Below, piece by piece: positions 33,943 through 45,083 of a stretch of 64,000 bases of DNA. Location of the stretch: assembly GCA_922989275.2 (NCBI GenBank), contig OV277857.1:46539083-46603082 (forward strand), given 5' to 3'. The position numbers were made by a program, and so were the translations under genes. The notes beneath the pieces are model-generated. The model had not been told where the DNA came from. It was given only the letters and a program-made list of their open reading frames with translations, and made no database searches. How positions within the stretch are numbered: position 1 is the stretch's first letter; each line of letters begins with the position of its first letter. The DNA comes from Gari tellinella (taxonomy: Eukaryota; Mollusca; Bivalvia; Cardiida; Psammobiidae).

Positions 33943-34841
33943 GCTCACCTGAGCCGAAGGCTCAGGATGAGCTATTGTGATCCCATTCCGTCCGTCGTCC
34001 GTTCACATTTTCAAACAACATCTCCTCAGAAACCACTGACCCAATTTCACCCAAACTTTGTCAGAAGCATCAGTGACAAGGGGGAACGAAATCTTGTTCA
34101 AAGATTTTGACTACAGTTATTCCCCTTGCTCTGGGACCAGGTTTTCTAACATGACCGTATAGACAACTTTTAATACATAAGAACTTTAAAAAAATCTTCT
34201 TTGATATTTGGTATGTATCATTACTTAATGATTTTCTTTCAAGATTGTTCAAATTTTGACCCTGGGGCCAAAAATGGCCCCACCCTGGGGCTTATCAGTT
34301 TTTCTTAGGAAAACTTTTAAAATCTTCTTCTCAGAAACTATATGGCCTAGATCATTAATATTTGACATGTAGCCTTTCCTTATGGTCCTCTACCAAGATT
34401 GTTCAAATGATGACCCCGGGGTCAAAATTGGCCCCGCCCCGGGGCTTATCAGTTTTACATAGAATTTTATAGGAAAACCTTTAAAAATCTTCGTCTCTGA
34501 AACTGTAAGGCCCAGGTCTTTAATATTTGACATATAGCTTTTACTTGTGGTCCTCTACCAAGATTGTTCAAATTTTGACCCTGGGGCCAAAAATGGCCCC
34601 GCCCTGGGGCTTATCAGTTTTTCTTAGGAAAACCTTTCAAAATCTTCTTCTCAGAAACCGTATGGTCTAGATCATTAATACTTGACATGTAGCTTTGCCT
34701 TAAGGTCCTCTACCAAGAATGTTCAAATTATGACCCCCTGGTCAAAAATGGCCCCGACACGGGGCTTATATTTATCAGTTTTACATAGAATTTTATAGGA
34801 AAACCTTTAAAAATCTTCTTCTCTGAAACTGTAAGGCCCAG
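33943..34841 (-). repeat. AACAAGAGGCCC-family repeat, 3' part, interrupted
   Basis: Reverse orientation: TTTTTAGCTCACCTGAGCCG with hairpin GAGCCGAAGGCTC, GGACGG-type tail, then units with CAAAAATGGCCCCACC, GGGGCTTATCAGTTTTTCTT and TTTGACATGTAGC. It stops at GTAAGGCCCAG (34841) in mid-unit and resumes in phase at 59810. Confidence 0.82.
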
Positions 34842-35308
34842 GGGTGCGTTTTATCAACGGTCCTAAGACCGTCGCAACTAAGATCTTATCGTACGACCCG
34901 TCGCAGCGTCGGAAAGCATTTTATCAAAAAAATCGCAGCTAAGATATTTGAATTTTTAGTCGTAAAGTTACGACCGGTCCGGACCAGTCTTAATAGAGTC
35001 TACGTCAAAAAAGAAATGGCCGCCGCCGCAGCTTTCATCCATCGATTACCGAGATTGAACGATAGTTAAATGAGTGACAATGGCATGTACTTACGGCATA
35101 TTTCTATTTGCCAGCGTTTACTTTGTTACTGTGGATAGAGTGATGGAATACAGAACGAATGTATAAACCCATTTTCCCAAAAATACGCCTACCTACGTCT
35201 TTGAATTACTCATATACTGAAGACAATAAATTCACTTGATATAGACGAGAATATGTATATTTAATTTAAACAATTCGCTCAGTACTCGATTACATTTTGA
35301 ACTAGATG

Positions 35309-35376
35309 GTAAACAGCTTGGATGCAGTTGAGACGCCGATTTACTCGGCGTCCTAACTCCACCTAAACTGTTTGCA
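35309..35376. repeat. hairpin module
   Basis: Left GGTAAACAGCTTGGATGCAG and GAGACGCCGA; centre TTTAC; right TCGGCGTCCTAACTCCACCT and AAACTGTTTGC. Confidence 0.7.
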
Positions 35377-35639
35377 TATAGTAGCACGGTCGCGTCTGAC
35401 GAGACATGGGTAAATTTGATGTAAGTTTTGTTGAGTGTTTGTTGATAGAGTGTTATACACAGAGAGTGATCATGTAGGAGAAATGATTTAAGTTATACAA
35501 TCTTTAGGTACACTGAATACAAAAATTATAAATAAACCACTGAATATACTAATATGGGTGTAAATAAACACAATTCAAACAGCCACGGGCCAAAAAATAG
35601 CTTCAGTAAACTTGTTATGCTTAGAAATTCGATCGTTTG

Positions 35640-36065
35640 TCAGTGGCACGGGACGGCACGGGGTTGGCACGGATTCAATTATATCCTGTAAAAAAACAAA
35701 AATATAAACTATAAAAGCCTAAAAAGACCAACATATTGTTAACATATATAAAACACACAGCCGCTGACCAAAACAAAGTTTGTAGAAACTTTTGTTGCTT
35801 TATAAAACGAAAATTTGTGAAAATATATTGGTATGGTGTTTTATACCCCCTAAAAATCAAAAATTGGATTTTCTCGGAAAATACTTATTACAGCCCAAAA
35901 TTACTTCTGCACCAATTAGATATTATCAAAATGTATCATGTGAAGAAAAACATCCGAAAAAAATCGAAAAATGAACTTAGGAAAACACTCGGTAATTTCC
36001 GTAATTTGTCGTCGGCACGGGCACGGGCAAGGTGGTATGGGGTTTTATACCCCCCCTTGTTTTAG
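35640..36065 (+). repeat. GGCACGGG-rich local repeat
   Basis: GGCACGGGACGGCACGGGG (35644-35662) and GTCGGCACGGGCACGGGC (36010-36027) border two copies of TGGTATGG-GTTTTATACCCCC (35830, 36031). The ORFs here are repeat-derived. Confidence 0.5.
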
Positions 36066-36327
36066 GCTCTCTTACGATGAGTTTATAAATAGCTTTGTCT
36101 CAACACCGACCTTGACACTTTTGTTTACAAATTGCGGCTGCTTAGAAACGTGTAGATAGTCAAACCAACGTCTGCACCGATACTGAATTTATTTATCAAT
36201 ACCGTGATGCAAACAAAAAATGTCTGCTTACGATGTAATTTAGATCTCTCGTGAATTGCGATAGTAGTCTTAGATCTATCTACAAACTAAAGTTATGGGC
36301 GCCCATATATTTCAAATTTTGCTAACG

Positions 36328-36365
36328 TTACCCCCCCCCCCCCCCCACCACACACACACACACAG
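36328..36365 (+). repeat. poly-C plus CA microsatellite
   Basis: A run of about 20 C followed by (CA)n. Confidence 0.9.
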
Positions 36366-36482
36366 TCACACGCCTTCTTCCTCCTCCTGAGCATGGAGAA
36401 AGTCCTTTCTCCATGTCCTGAGTAAGGATGTGTGAAGTCCACCACAATGTTTGTGTAACATGGTGAGAAAAAATTAAATATG

Positions 36483-36549
36483 CAGCCGGACCGGGACTCA
36501 ATCCCAGGACCCCTTGCTTACAGGACAAGTATTGAGCCACCAGGCGGCT
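36483..36549 (-). repeat. tRNA-Thr-like SINE head or pseudo-tRNA
   Basis: Minus strand: 5' AGCCGCC pairs over five bases with 3' CGGCT. Anticodon stem CTTGT/GCAAG with loop CCTGTAA would present TGT. T stem CTGGG/CCCGG is complete. Position 33 is C instead of the invariant T, arguing against a working tRNA. Confidence 0.5.
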
Positions 36550-36774
36550 TACACAAAGTCTCACCATTTAATCATAAACTCAACCTGGCTAGCATTTGTG
36601 TCTACAATAAGCAGACGGCGAGCTTTTTTGGACTTGTCGTTGTTCCTGAGGACAACACCTGTCACAAAACTAGCATGCCATCATACAAGTACGTTGATGA
36701 GACTAGGATTTGTTAATAGCTTCTATTTCTCTATTTATTACTTCTACTCCATCAATTCTGATGAGTATGAGAAG

Positions 36775-36995
36775 GGGCCCCTTTTAGGTACACCGTCCAT
36801 TAGGACTGTACCCGGCCGGTCACTTTATCCTGACACCGACGAACCAGTCGTAATGCTAACCTGAAATCCTGAGCGCCATTAAGGAGGGAAGCTATTGCTA
36901 CCAATTTTCAAGTCTTTGGTTTGACCCGGCCAGGGATTGAACCCGCAACCTCCCGCACTGTAAGCGGACGCTCTACCACTGAGCTATACAGGCGG
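36775..36995 (-). mobile_element. SINE with tRNA-Cys-like head, copy 1
   Basis: On the minus strand the head has the A box TATAGCTCAGTGGTAGAGC, anticodon stem TCCGC/GCGGG with loop TTACAGT, and B box GGGTTCAATCCC. The body follows (AGCGCTCAGG, GCATTACGACTGG, AAAGTGACCGGCC). Acceptor ends do not pair. The body matches 41375-41601. Confidence 0.7.
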
Positions 36996-36999
36996 TTAT

Positions 37000-37616
37000 G
37001 GCTTTAAAAATGAAATAAACAAGAATTGTAGAGGTAGCCATCAATAGACCCCCCCCCCCTAATGATGAGATGGCCATGGGTTTGAATCTCCCCTCAGGCA
37101 GACATTTCCCTCTGTTTGAGTGTACTGGCTGTAGAGGTGGGTGTCGTTAGATACTCGCACTCCAAAATTGGAAATGATATGCGACACCTTTCCAAATGAC
37201 TCTCGACATAAAGCAACCCCGCCCCCTCCATACAATCACACGCAAAGTAGGATTACTATATTATGTTGCCGAATTAAGCCTTGCTTTACAGACATAAAAA
37301 TGTATAAAGGGTAGGCATTCACACGTTTTTCATTTACTTAATTTTTAAACCACTTTGTACTTTGTCACATATACTCAAAGACATGTTTTGGTTCCTTTAT
37401 ATTTCAGCATCAAAAGAGCATAAACCAGCTTCAAAACCCTGGGTCAGTTTCAGAATGTATGAGATTAGTACACATGAATACCCTTCATACTCATTACAAA
37501 TCCACAGGAGATTCCTAATGACCATGATAACATTAAGGTATTTATATGCTTATCATATGACACTAAACTTTTGAAAGTTAAACTATTAGGAAAAAATTCT
37601 ATTAATGTTAAAAGAC
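37000..37616. other. gap, no gene seen
   Basis: Short poly-C near 37050. Nothing recognisable. Confidence 0.45.
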
Positions 37617-37730
37617 CCATTCTTTAAAGAGATTCGCAACCAGATTTAGCATTAAAAATAGTAATTTGTAAATAAATGGCAAACGCTTATATAATCGGGT
37701 AAGAATGAGTTTAGGATAAGAAATTATGTT
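37617..37730 (+). repeat. paralogous empty site of the 19561-21065 element
   Basis: AGATTCGCAACCAGATTTAG, TTTGTAAATAAATGGC and GAGTTTAGGATAAGAAATT run through without interruption where the copy at 19478 carries the TTA-flanked element between GTTTA and TTAGGATAA. Confidence 0.8.
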
Positions 37731-38353
37731 TAAAAAATGCATTTCAATATAAATCAAAGCACTGAAAGTGCTGAAGGCTTGGGGATTGCAGTTGTGTGGT
37801 GGTGAGTGGAAGTGAAAGATATTTGCATAAAATTGTGTAAAATTGTTAATTGATTTATTTATGATGAGGATATGGTATGTAGTTGTAAAAGCTGGAGTGT
37901 GAACAAAAGTAAGTGTGGGCATAGACGAACAAAAATTTAATTTTTAAAGCCTGAAGCTTCTATTTAAAGGACAGTATAATCGCGTGGGCATTTATCAGCA
38001 TTAGCCGGATCAATATATGACGTGGTTTATGTTGAAGTGACATAAACTTAAAAGGCAGCATATTAGTTTTGGTCCATTGTTTCCTGTCTAGGGTATTGAA
38101 GAAATGGCCAGCAGTGTAGACTGTGCGGGTCTATTGTTGGTGGATGTGAATGACAAATCTTAATTATGGGGCTCAGTTTCATTTACTGAACCTGTTGGTT
38201 AAAGTGGTAGGTTGTTTGCCAATGGCTGGAAACATCAATTTTGCTAAATCGTTAATGAAAACAACACTGAAAACACACTCATTCAATACCCTTTAAAGCT
38301 GGATGGAAGAAATGTTCCATCTGGCATCAATGTGCTTTTTCACATCAAAATGT
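37731..38353. other. gap, no gene seen
   Basis: A few short ORFs, no domain; no clear repeat. Confidence 0.45.
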
Positions 38354-39780
38354 AACAAGAGTTGTCAGAGAGACAACAAAGTTCGCCATCGGCACATTTA
38401 GAAACTTAAAAGCACACTCAAGGTCACCGAGGTCAAGCTTTTTGCCTGCATGGAAAGGTCTTGTCAATATACACATGAAAATTAAATATGAAGTTACACC
38501 TCAAGGGACATAAGAAATATAAACGTTTTTTAAACCTAAACACAGATTTCGAATCCTTAAACCCTGGATCCAAGTTCAAGGTCATGGTCACAGGGGTCCA
38601 AATTTGTCTGTGCATGGAAAGGTCTTGTCCATATACACACACACATACTAACTTTGAAAGCAAAACCTCAAGGGACATAGAAGTTATCTAGGCATTTTTC
38701 AAAACCTAAACACAGATTTCGAAACCTAAAGGCGGATCCTAAGATCAAGGTCAAGGTCACAGGGGTCCACATTTTTCTGTGCATGGAAAGGTCTTGTCCA
38801 TATACACACACACACCAACTATGAAAGCAATACCTCAAGAGACATAGAAGTTAAAGGCATTTTCGAAACCTAAACACAGATTTCGAAACCTAAACGCGAA
38901 CCCTAAGTTCAAGGTCACAGGGGTCCAAATTTTTCTGTGCATGGAAAGGTCTTGTCCATATACACACATATACCAACTATGAAAGCAATACCTGAAGGGA
39001 CATAGAAGTTATAGGCATTTTTCGAAACCTGAACACAGATTTCGAAACCTTAACGTGGGCCCTAAGTTCAAGGTCAAGGGGGTCCAAATTTTTCTGTGCA
39101 TGGAAAGGTCTTGTCCATATACACACACATACCAACTATGAAAGCAATACCTCAAGAGACATATAAGTTAAAGGCATTTTTCAAAACCTAAACACAGATT
39201 TCGAAACCTAAACGCGAACCCTAAGTTCAAGGTCAAGGTCACAGGGGTCCAACTTTTTCTGTGCATGGAAAAGTCTTGTCCATGTACACACATATACTAA
39301 CTATTAAAGCAATACCTGAAGGGACATAGAAGTAATAGGCATTTTCGAAACCTAAACACAAATTTCGAAACCTAAACGCGGGCCCTTAGTTCAAGATCAA
39401 GGTCACAGGGGTCCAAATGTTTCTGTGCATGGAAAGGTCTTGTCCATATACACGCATATACCAAGTATGAAAGCAATACCTGAAAGGACATTGAAGTTAT
39501 AGGCATTTTTCGAAACCTAAACACAGATTTCGAAACCTAAACGCGGGCCCTTAGTTCAAGGTCAAGGTCACAAGGGTCCAAATGTTTCTGTGCATGGAAA
39601 GATCTTGTCCATAAACACACACATATCAACTATGAAAGCAATACCTCAAGGGACATAGAAGTTATAGACATTTTCTTAAAATTGTTTACGCTGTTCACGA
39701 CGCCGTCGACGACAAAGCCGACGACGACTACACCGGGGGTATTTCAATAGCTCTTCATGTACTTTGTACAGGCGAACTAA
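38354..39780 (+). repeat. 1.4 kb tandem array, ~164 bp unit, eight copies, within a dispersed element
   Basis: GCATGGAAAGGTCTTGTC or a near form is at 38448, 38612, 38781, 38939, 39098, 39263, 39427 and 39592 (spacing 164, 169, 158, 159, 165, 164, 165). Each unit ends with AAGGTCAAGGTCACAGGGGTC. The element opens with ACAAGAGTTGTCAGAGAGAC and closes with a GACGCCGTCGACGACAAAGC tract and TTTGTACAGGCGAACTAAAA, the same start/end architecture as the AACAAGAGGCCC family. Confidence 0.9.
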
Positions 39781-40100
39781 AAGGTGTCTGTGTAAAAGGA
39801 ACACTTGCCCTTTGCAAACAGTATAGAACCTGAGAAAAGGGTGGCTTAGGTTTGTTCAAGGTTTTAATACTTAGAATATTGTGAGTTTTTAACCCTTTAC
39901 TCGATAGCCGGTTCTTAGTTTTTTAAGACTAAGAGCACTTAAAGCAGGCTAAAACTAAAGCAGAATGAGCCTGAAGGTACAGTGAGCCTTTTGCACATGT
40001 GCTTTTTGTAGCCTGCTTTAAAGGAAATGCCAGCTGGTTATAAACAATTTCTAAGTGGAAGATATTGAAATAAAATCGCCTTCTGTGTTTGAATTTTTGA
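39781..40100. mobile_element. decayed family A MITE with half hairpin module
   Basis: GCAAACAGTATAGAACCTGA at 39816, then TTTAACCCTTTACTCGATAG, TTAAAGCAGGCTAAAACTAA and TAGCCTGCTTTAAAGGAAAT. Confidence 0.55.
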
Positions 40101-40307
40101 AAAATAATAAAAAATGAAGTAGTTAGGACCGTTTAAACGATGTGATATATGACTGTGCAAGCGACCATGGGGGGCCGCCATTTTATTTACCTGTGTGACG
40201 TAATTTATCCCTTCCGGTTATAGCGATTCTAACCGGGAATGCCGTAAAGTGCGAGGAATTTACATCGATAACATTAATAAACTGAAATACTGAGAAAATT
40301 TGGAAAT

Positions 40308-40469
40308 ATGGAGGAAAGAAACAACACTGTAGGACTTCAGTATTACGATTTCAATCCTCAATTATCAGAGTACATGTATGTAATATTAGAAGATAGAGAC
40401 TACGACGGGTCGGGCGAAGAGGAAGCGCATTCGCCGGACGAGTTTGCGACTGCAATACTTGTGTTCTAG
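40308..40469 (+). CDS. possible 53-codon ORF or first exon, function unknown
   Basis: An ATG at 40308 opens a 53-residue frame ending in TAG at 40467-40469. It has N-terminal MEERNNTVGLQYYDFNPQ and then an acidic stretch (SGEEEAHSPDEF). The VGLQ-Y-F-P start followed by a Glu/Asp-rich segment recalls the N-termini of multi-copy invertebrate proteins with a P2X7-like C-terminal zinc domain. That is weak recognition, and no downstream exon with the expected CTCG-type cysteines was found. Just upstream (40165-40215) lies a less A+T-rich stretch with GGGGCCGCCATTTTATTT and TGACGTAA, which could be promoter-like. It may be an orphan first exon carried in by a repeat. Confidence 0.25.
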   Translation: MEERNNTVGLQYYDFNPQLSEYMYVILEDRDYDGSGEEEAHSPDEFATAILVF

Positions 40470-40477
40470 CCCATTAA

Positions 40478-40612
40478 CTCATAAGCGATAAACAATTATC
40501 AATGCTTATCTCAATACAAGCTAGTGGATTAAAGTGTGTCAAAATGAGTCAGTATGAGGCTATTGCTCAATGAGTCAATATGAGTCAGTATGGCTTAATG
40601 GGTTAACCTACA
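40478..40612. mobile_element. 135 bp TTAA-flanked insert
   Basis: TTAA at 40474-40477 and 40613-40616. Ends CTCATAAGC and GCTTAATGGG match loosely. Contains ATGAGTCAGTATGAG repeated. Confidence 0.5.
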
Positions 40613-40616
40613 AAGG

Positions 40617-41374
40617 AGGATAATACTTGCTGCAGAACAAATGAACTGACGATTGGGTGTCTTGGTGACAGGGGTGCATAGCAGAACATCAAAATTTCTA
40701 GCTATTAGTGCTTAATCTAGCCATACTTGAGATGGTGTATATACAGATTATGGCCTTGAAAGAAAATCGGGGTCGGGCACCGGATACTCTTGATAATAAG
40801 TATAAGTTTAAGATTTGCATACTGGTTGTGAATAAAGGCATCGAAGCCCTGTGGCTTTCGAATTTTAAGGAGTCTCACCGATATATTTAGTCTTATCTGC
40901 TAATATTTCCGTAAACATTAATCATAAACATCGGCTCCAGGATATCTTCCGGTTTTTTTACTGGCTACGACTAAAGCACAAGCATATAAAGACGACAATG
41001 CATGTGCCGATTTTATAACATCCAGTATAAAACGGATGAGGCATTACATTTTTATTTAATAAAATATTTAGGGAGATCAAATTATTTTCCTGGTCTGGTA
41101 TGAATTTTCCGGGACGTTTAACATCGGTTCTGCTCCTCAATCGGACATATAATTTTAGAAAATAAACCATTTATTGACTCACGAAGTAATCTGTTCTTAC
41201 TCCACGATTGACTGTTATATATGCTTGTATAATACAACAATTTTATAGTAACTGTTCTTTATGTGGTGACACAGTGGACTTTTGTAAGGAAATTAATTGA
41301 TATAATTATAAGATTGATACAATGAACCTCTGTTTGTTTTTATACTGCTTTACACCCCTTTTGGGTAATACTAT
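40617..41374. other. gap, no gene seen
   Basis: Two 60-70 aa ORFs (40708-40890, 40958-41170 minus) lack domains. Confidence 0.45.
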
Positions 41375-41601
41375 ACTTATGAGGTGCACCTGAGGGACTG
41401 AACCTGGCCAGTCACTTTATCCCCACACCGATGAACCATTCGTAATGCTAACCTAAAATCCTAAGCGCCAAGGAGGGAAACCATCACTTCCAAACTTAAT
41501 ATGCCCTTCTTCAGACTGGGTGTATTATTAAGTCATTGGTGTGACACGGCTGGGGATTGAACCAACAAGTGGACTCCCAACCACTGAGCTACACAGCTGC
41601 A
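41375..41601 (-). mobile_element. SINE with tRNA-Cys-like head, copy 2, internally deleted
   Basis: Minus strand GCTGTGTAGCTCAGTGGTTG then a shortened anticodon region and GGTTCAATCCCCAGCC. The body shares GCATTACGAATGG and AAAGTGACTGGCCAGG with copy 1. Confidence 0.65.
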
Positions 41602-43974
41602 GGGTCTATATAAAAAAATTAAGTGACTGAAAACCAAATTACCCTTCAAAACATCTTGTAAATAGGTACATGTATATATTAATGAGAATAGAATTAATGA
41701 TAAAAATTACATAAAAGCATGCTTGTAAAGCTGCTTAAAGGCCGTACAAGTCTAGTCTCATCAATGAACCCATGTGACGACAAGTTAACTTTTGATGGGT
41801 GCCATCCTCAGGGTCTCATGGCAATAGGCCAAAAACGGGGAGGAAAATAAGTTTTGCCTCATTTCTTAAACTCTCAGATTGAGTCACATTTACTAGTTAA
41901 AATCACACAATTATTGCTTAAAGTCATTTTGAAAACGATTTCTGACCTCAAATCAAGCTTCGGGTTGCTATTCATCTAATTTTAACTTTTCAAAATACTC
42001 GAGCAGCGGTTGTTTTTATGTTGTTCACATGGCAGCTAGTACACTGGTTGGAAACGAACACCGGATAATGCTATAAAATGAGCCGTAGTTCAACACAACG
42101 GTGGTGACCATTGTCCCAATCCTGAGACAATGGGATGACGCATCTGATAAAGCTTACGCGGGGTTATAAACCTCAGCAGAAACAACAATAACAACGGTGG
42201 CAAAACGAAAGAAACGTTTCCCCCAGTGTAGTACACACGGTACACAGAGATGATGCACACTGGATTACATCTCTGGATTAAAAGTCAAATTAAGTATTTT
42301 AAAGATTTTTTTTTGGTACCAGGTTGGTGTATTCTAAGTCGAGATCAGTTTATTTTCCCAAATTCGGCCGAAATTTGCGTTTGAATTTCCCAAAATGAAA
42401 GGCTCAGGCCCCTTCCCAATTTTTGGGAAAAAAAGCCCTGGACCGACTCAAAATGGTACGAACCCTCAAGGCGGGGCAAACAGCTAGCTGACAAATACCG
42501 CTAATCCGTGTGAACAAGTAAGAATAATAAAATGTCCATATGACTATGAACAAAAACCAAAACTATCTAAAAATGCAAACTTACTTCATGATTGGGGCTA
42601 GTAAGGAGCCTACAAGACAAAGTTTTTTCTTAGATTCTACAACGTGACATTTTATGAAGAGTATTCGGCAATAACCCAAATTAGCGAAACGGGCAAGCTA
42701 TTATTTTGAATGTCGAGGAATGGAACTTACTCGGCACACAAAAGATGTCATCTGCAAGCAATATTAATATTATAAATATTAAACTAAACTTATAATCACC
42801 ACTGTGTCTCTTAAGTATATTTTATAATTAATCAACACCTGTTTTAATGAACGCAGTTAATGCGCAGGTATAACAACAATAATAATAATTAATGCCGTGA
42901 CTGACCCTCGGCAGTATATATATAGATCTGGATAGGAAGTGATGCCAGAACTGTTTATATCTAAATAGATTAAAGTAATTAATTTAATCAGATATATAAT
43001 ATTAGATAAATAGCATTCCACGTGTGCATGTACAAACTAATTAGGGACACGGATTGCAGCGGCAAAAACTTATTGTGTAATTAACGTTAATCCCTCCTCC
43101 TTAAGGAGGATCATATATGATCACCCTTATTACTGCCATTATGCATGAAAATTGTTGCAAAAAGCTGCTATATGTGTTCCCTTGTTAATGCCATCTTGCC
43201 TTAAGCAGCCAACTGTCTAAAACACTAATAATAGGTAGACTTTTCAATGTAAATATGTGTTTAGGTTCGTGCACTTAAGAAGGGTGGATTGTTAAAAAAC
43301 CACCTGTCTTAGAACAAATACGTGAGTATGTTCGCTGACCCTGGTTTTATTAAACTAATCTAAAATAAAAATGGAAATGCGAGATAAATCCTCTCTACTT
43401 TGTCCACAGAAATGAAGGTTTTTTAATCATATATTCTAGCCACCTGTTTAAGGATTCATAAAACGGAAATTGACATGTATTTATTGAGTGTTTTTTAAAA
43501 TATTCGAATGTGTTATTTGAAATGAATGCAAAGAATGATCTAAAGCCACAATTAATACAGTAAGAAACAGTAGGTCAAACGTAAACGTTAGTTATATCTA
43601 CCGCCAAAGGCAGATTACTTTAATTACATGTACATTGTTGTTAATCTGGTGTGAAATGTTGATTGGTAATTACCCGACCTGTTATAACTATATTGATATC
43701 ATATTAAACTGTAAAAACAACAAACCAATTAATGTAAATATCACAGGCATGTCATGCTCAGTGAACATACACTTGCAGTCAGTCACGTGTCATTCAGTTT
43801 GAAACTGGATACTGATAACAGGTATTCTTTGATTCAGGCTTCAAATATCACCGATTAAAGTAGTTATATAAATAGTTTAAAATGATGAGAAAGTAAGAAA
43901 TTAATTAAATACTTAATCCCATTTAATGTTGGACAAAAGTAATGCAGTGGTAAGCTTAATGCAAGACCTTTACT
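41602..43974. other. gap, no gene seen
   Basis: About 2.4 kb of A+T-rich sequence. A segment near 41750-41840 may be more repeat (inverted match to 36640-36720 over GTTGATGAGACTAG-like words). CATTGTCCCAATCCTGAGAC followed by AATGGG at 42111 is a small hairpin. No coding evidence. Confidence 0.45.
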
Positions 43975-45083
43975 ATATAGTAAGGGCGCCCAGGCCAGTG
44001 GAAATTCTTTTTTGCAAGTGGTGATGCAGAAAATTTTCAGTTGTATTGCCGAATTCGTAATGCATTTTTATGAAGATTTTATGCAAATGCCAATTTCAAA
44101 AATCGTCAGAATTTTTTCTACAGTCATTTGACTTACCCCACCCACCAACGTTCAATGCTAATTCTTATAAACGGAAAGCATGCCAACTAGTTTCAGGGCT
44201 GACTGGACCCTAGGCCCCCAAATAGCCGGAATTAATTAGACCTATATCATGTTAAAGGTGCAAGTATTCTCTACAGAAGTGCACTTGTTTTAAGTTAAAC
44301 GGCCGCCGGATGACTCGGAAAATTAGTATTGATTATCTGCCCCTGAATACTGAATTCCAGCTTCTTATTTCCCAGTATATAAACTTATAAGAAGACATGT
44401 TTCGTGAATTTCTCTTCAAATCATGATGCTAATGTTACCTTTTGTGTATGGGAATTGCATAAAACCATTGGAAAAATAAAAAACTAAACATATAAAAATC
44501 CAAGATGTCTGCCGTCGGCCATTTTGTCGGCCATTTTGAAAATACCCGAAAATGCTTTTGTCTTGGAACTAGGTGTGACACATGATTTCTAGCTAATTTG
44601 TGGTCAATAAATTCATTGCTGACATTAAAATTGCCTTTAGACAGACGGTGTTGGATAGTTCAAATTATCTAATTCTAATCAATTACCACTACATGTATAT
44701 GGTATTGATAAAATGAAAAACAGTGTCGACATATATTATTGTCACATAACTTCATGTTAAAATAACATATTGTACTAACAGATTTGTCATTTAAGCATCT
44801 TTATGGTAATATGGCTGTTCATGGTCATGCCTTTAGGACATACAGCCAGCATAATCTTTCAAGTGGCAATTCTCCAGATAAGCGAAGGGCACATGCTGTT
44901 GAAACATGTACACATCTTGGTGTTGAAATGGGTCCTTTATGGACTGTTTACTTTGCCAGTATCGCATAAATACTCAACAACACATGCCATACATGTTGTC
45001 TCAGTTCATTGAATCATCTAACCGTTCTTCAATAGTTTGGCAAGGAATTGAAGTCCTCCATAAAGTCATATAACAACATAAAC

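Noticed and set aside
33883..34252. ORFs in the AACAAGAGGCCC-family repeat
   Set aside because: They coincide with the terminal hairpin and tail of a dispersed non-coding repeat.
36483..36995. Functional tRNA-Thr and tRNA-Cys genes
   Set aside because: The first lacks the invariant T at position 33. The second has unpaired acceptor ends and is attached to a SINE body with a second copy at 41375.
38354..39780. Possible CRISPR array
   Set aside because: Units are ~164 bp and similar along their whole length, with no repeat/spacer alternation, in an animal genome. The same holds for 52195-52565 and 7443-9150.
44784..45012. Overlapping 61- and 69-codon ORFs as a host gene
   Set aside because: No motif of any family recognised. 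They lie just before the decayed gene and may be its unrecognisable 5' part, which I could not support.
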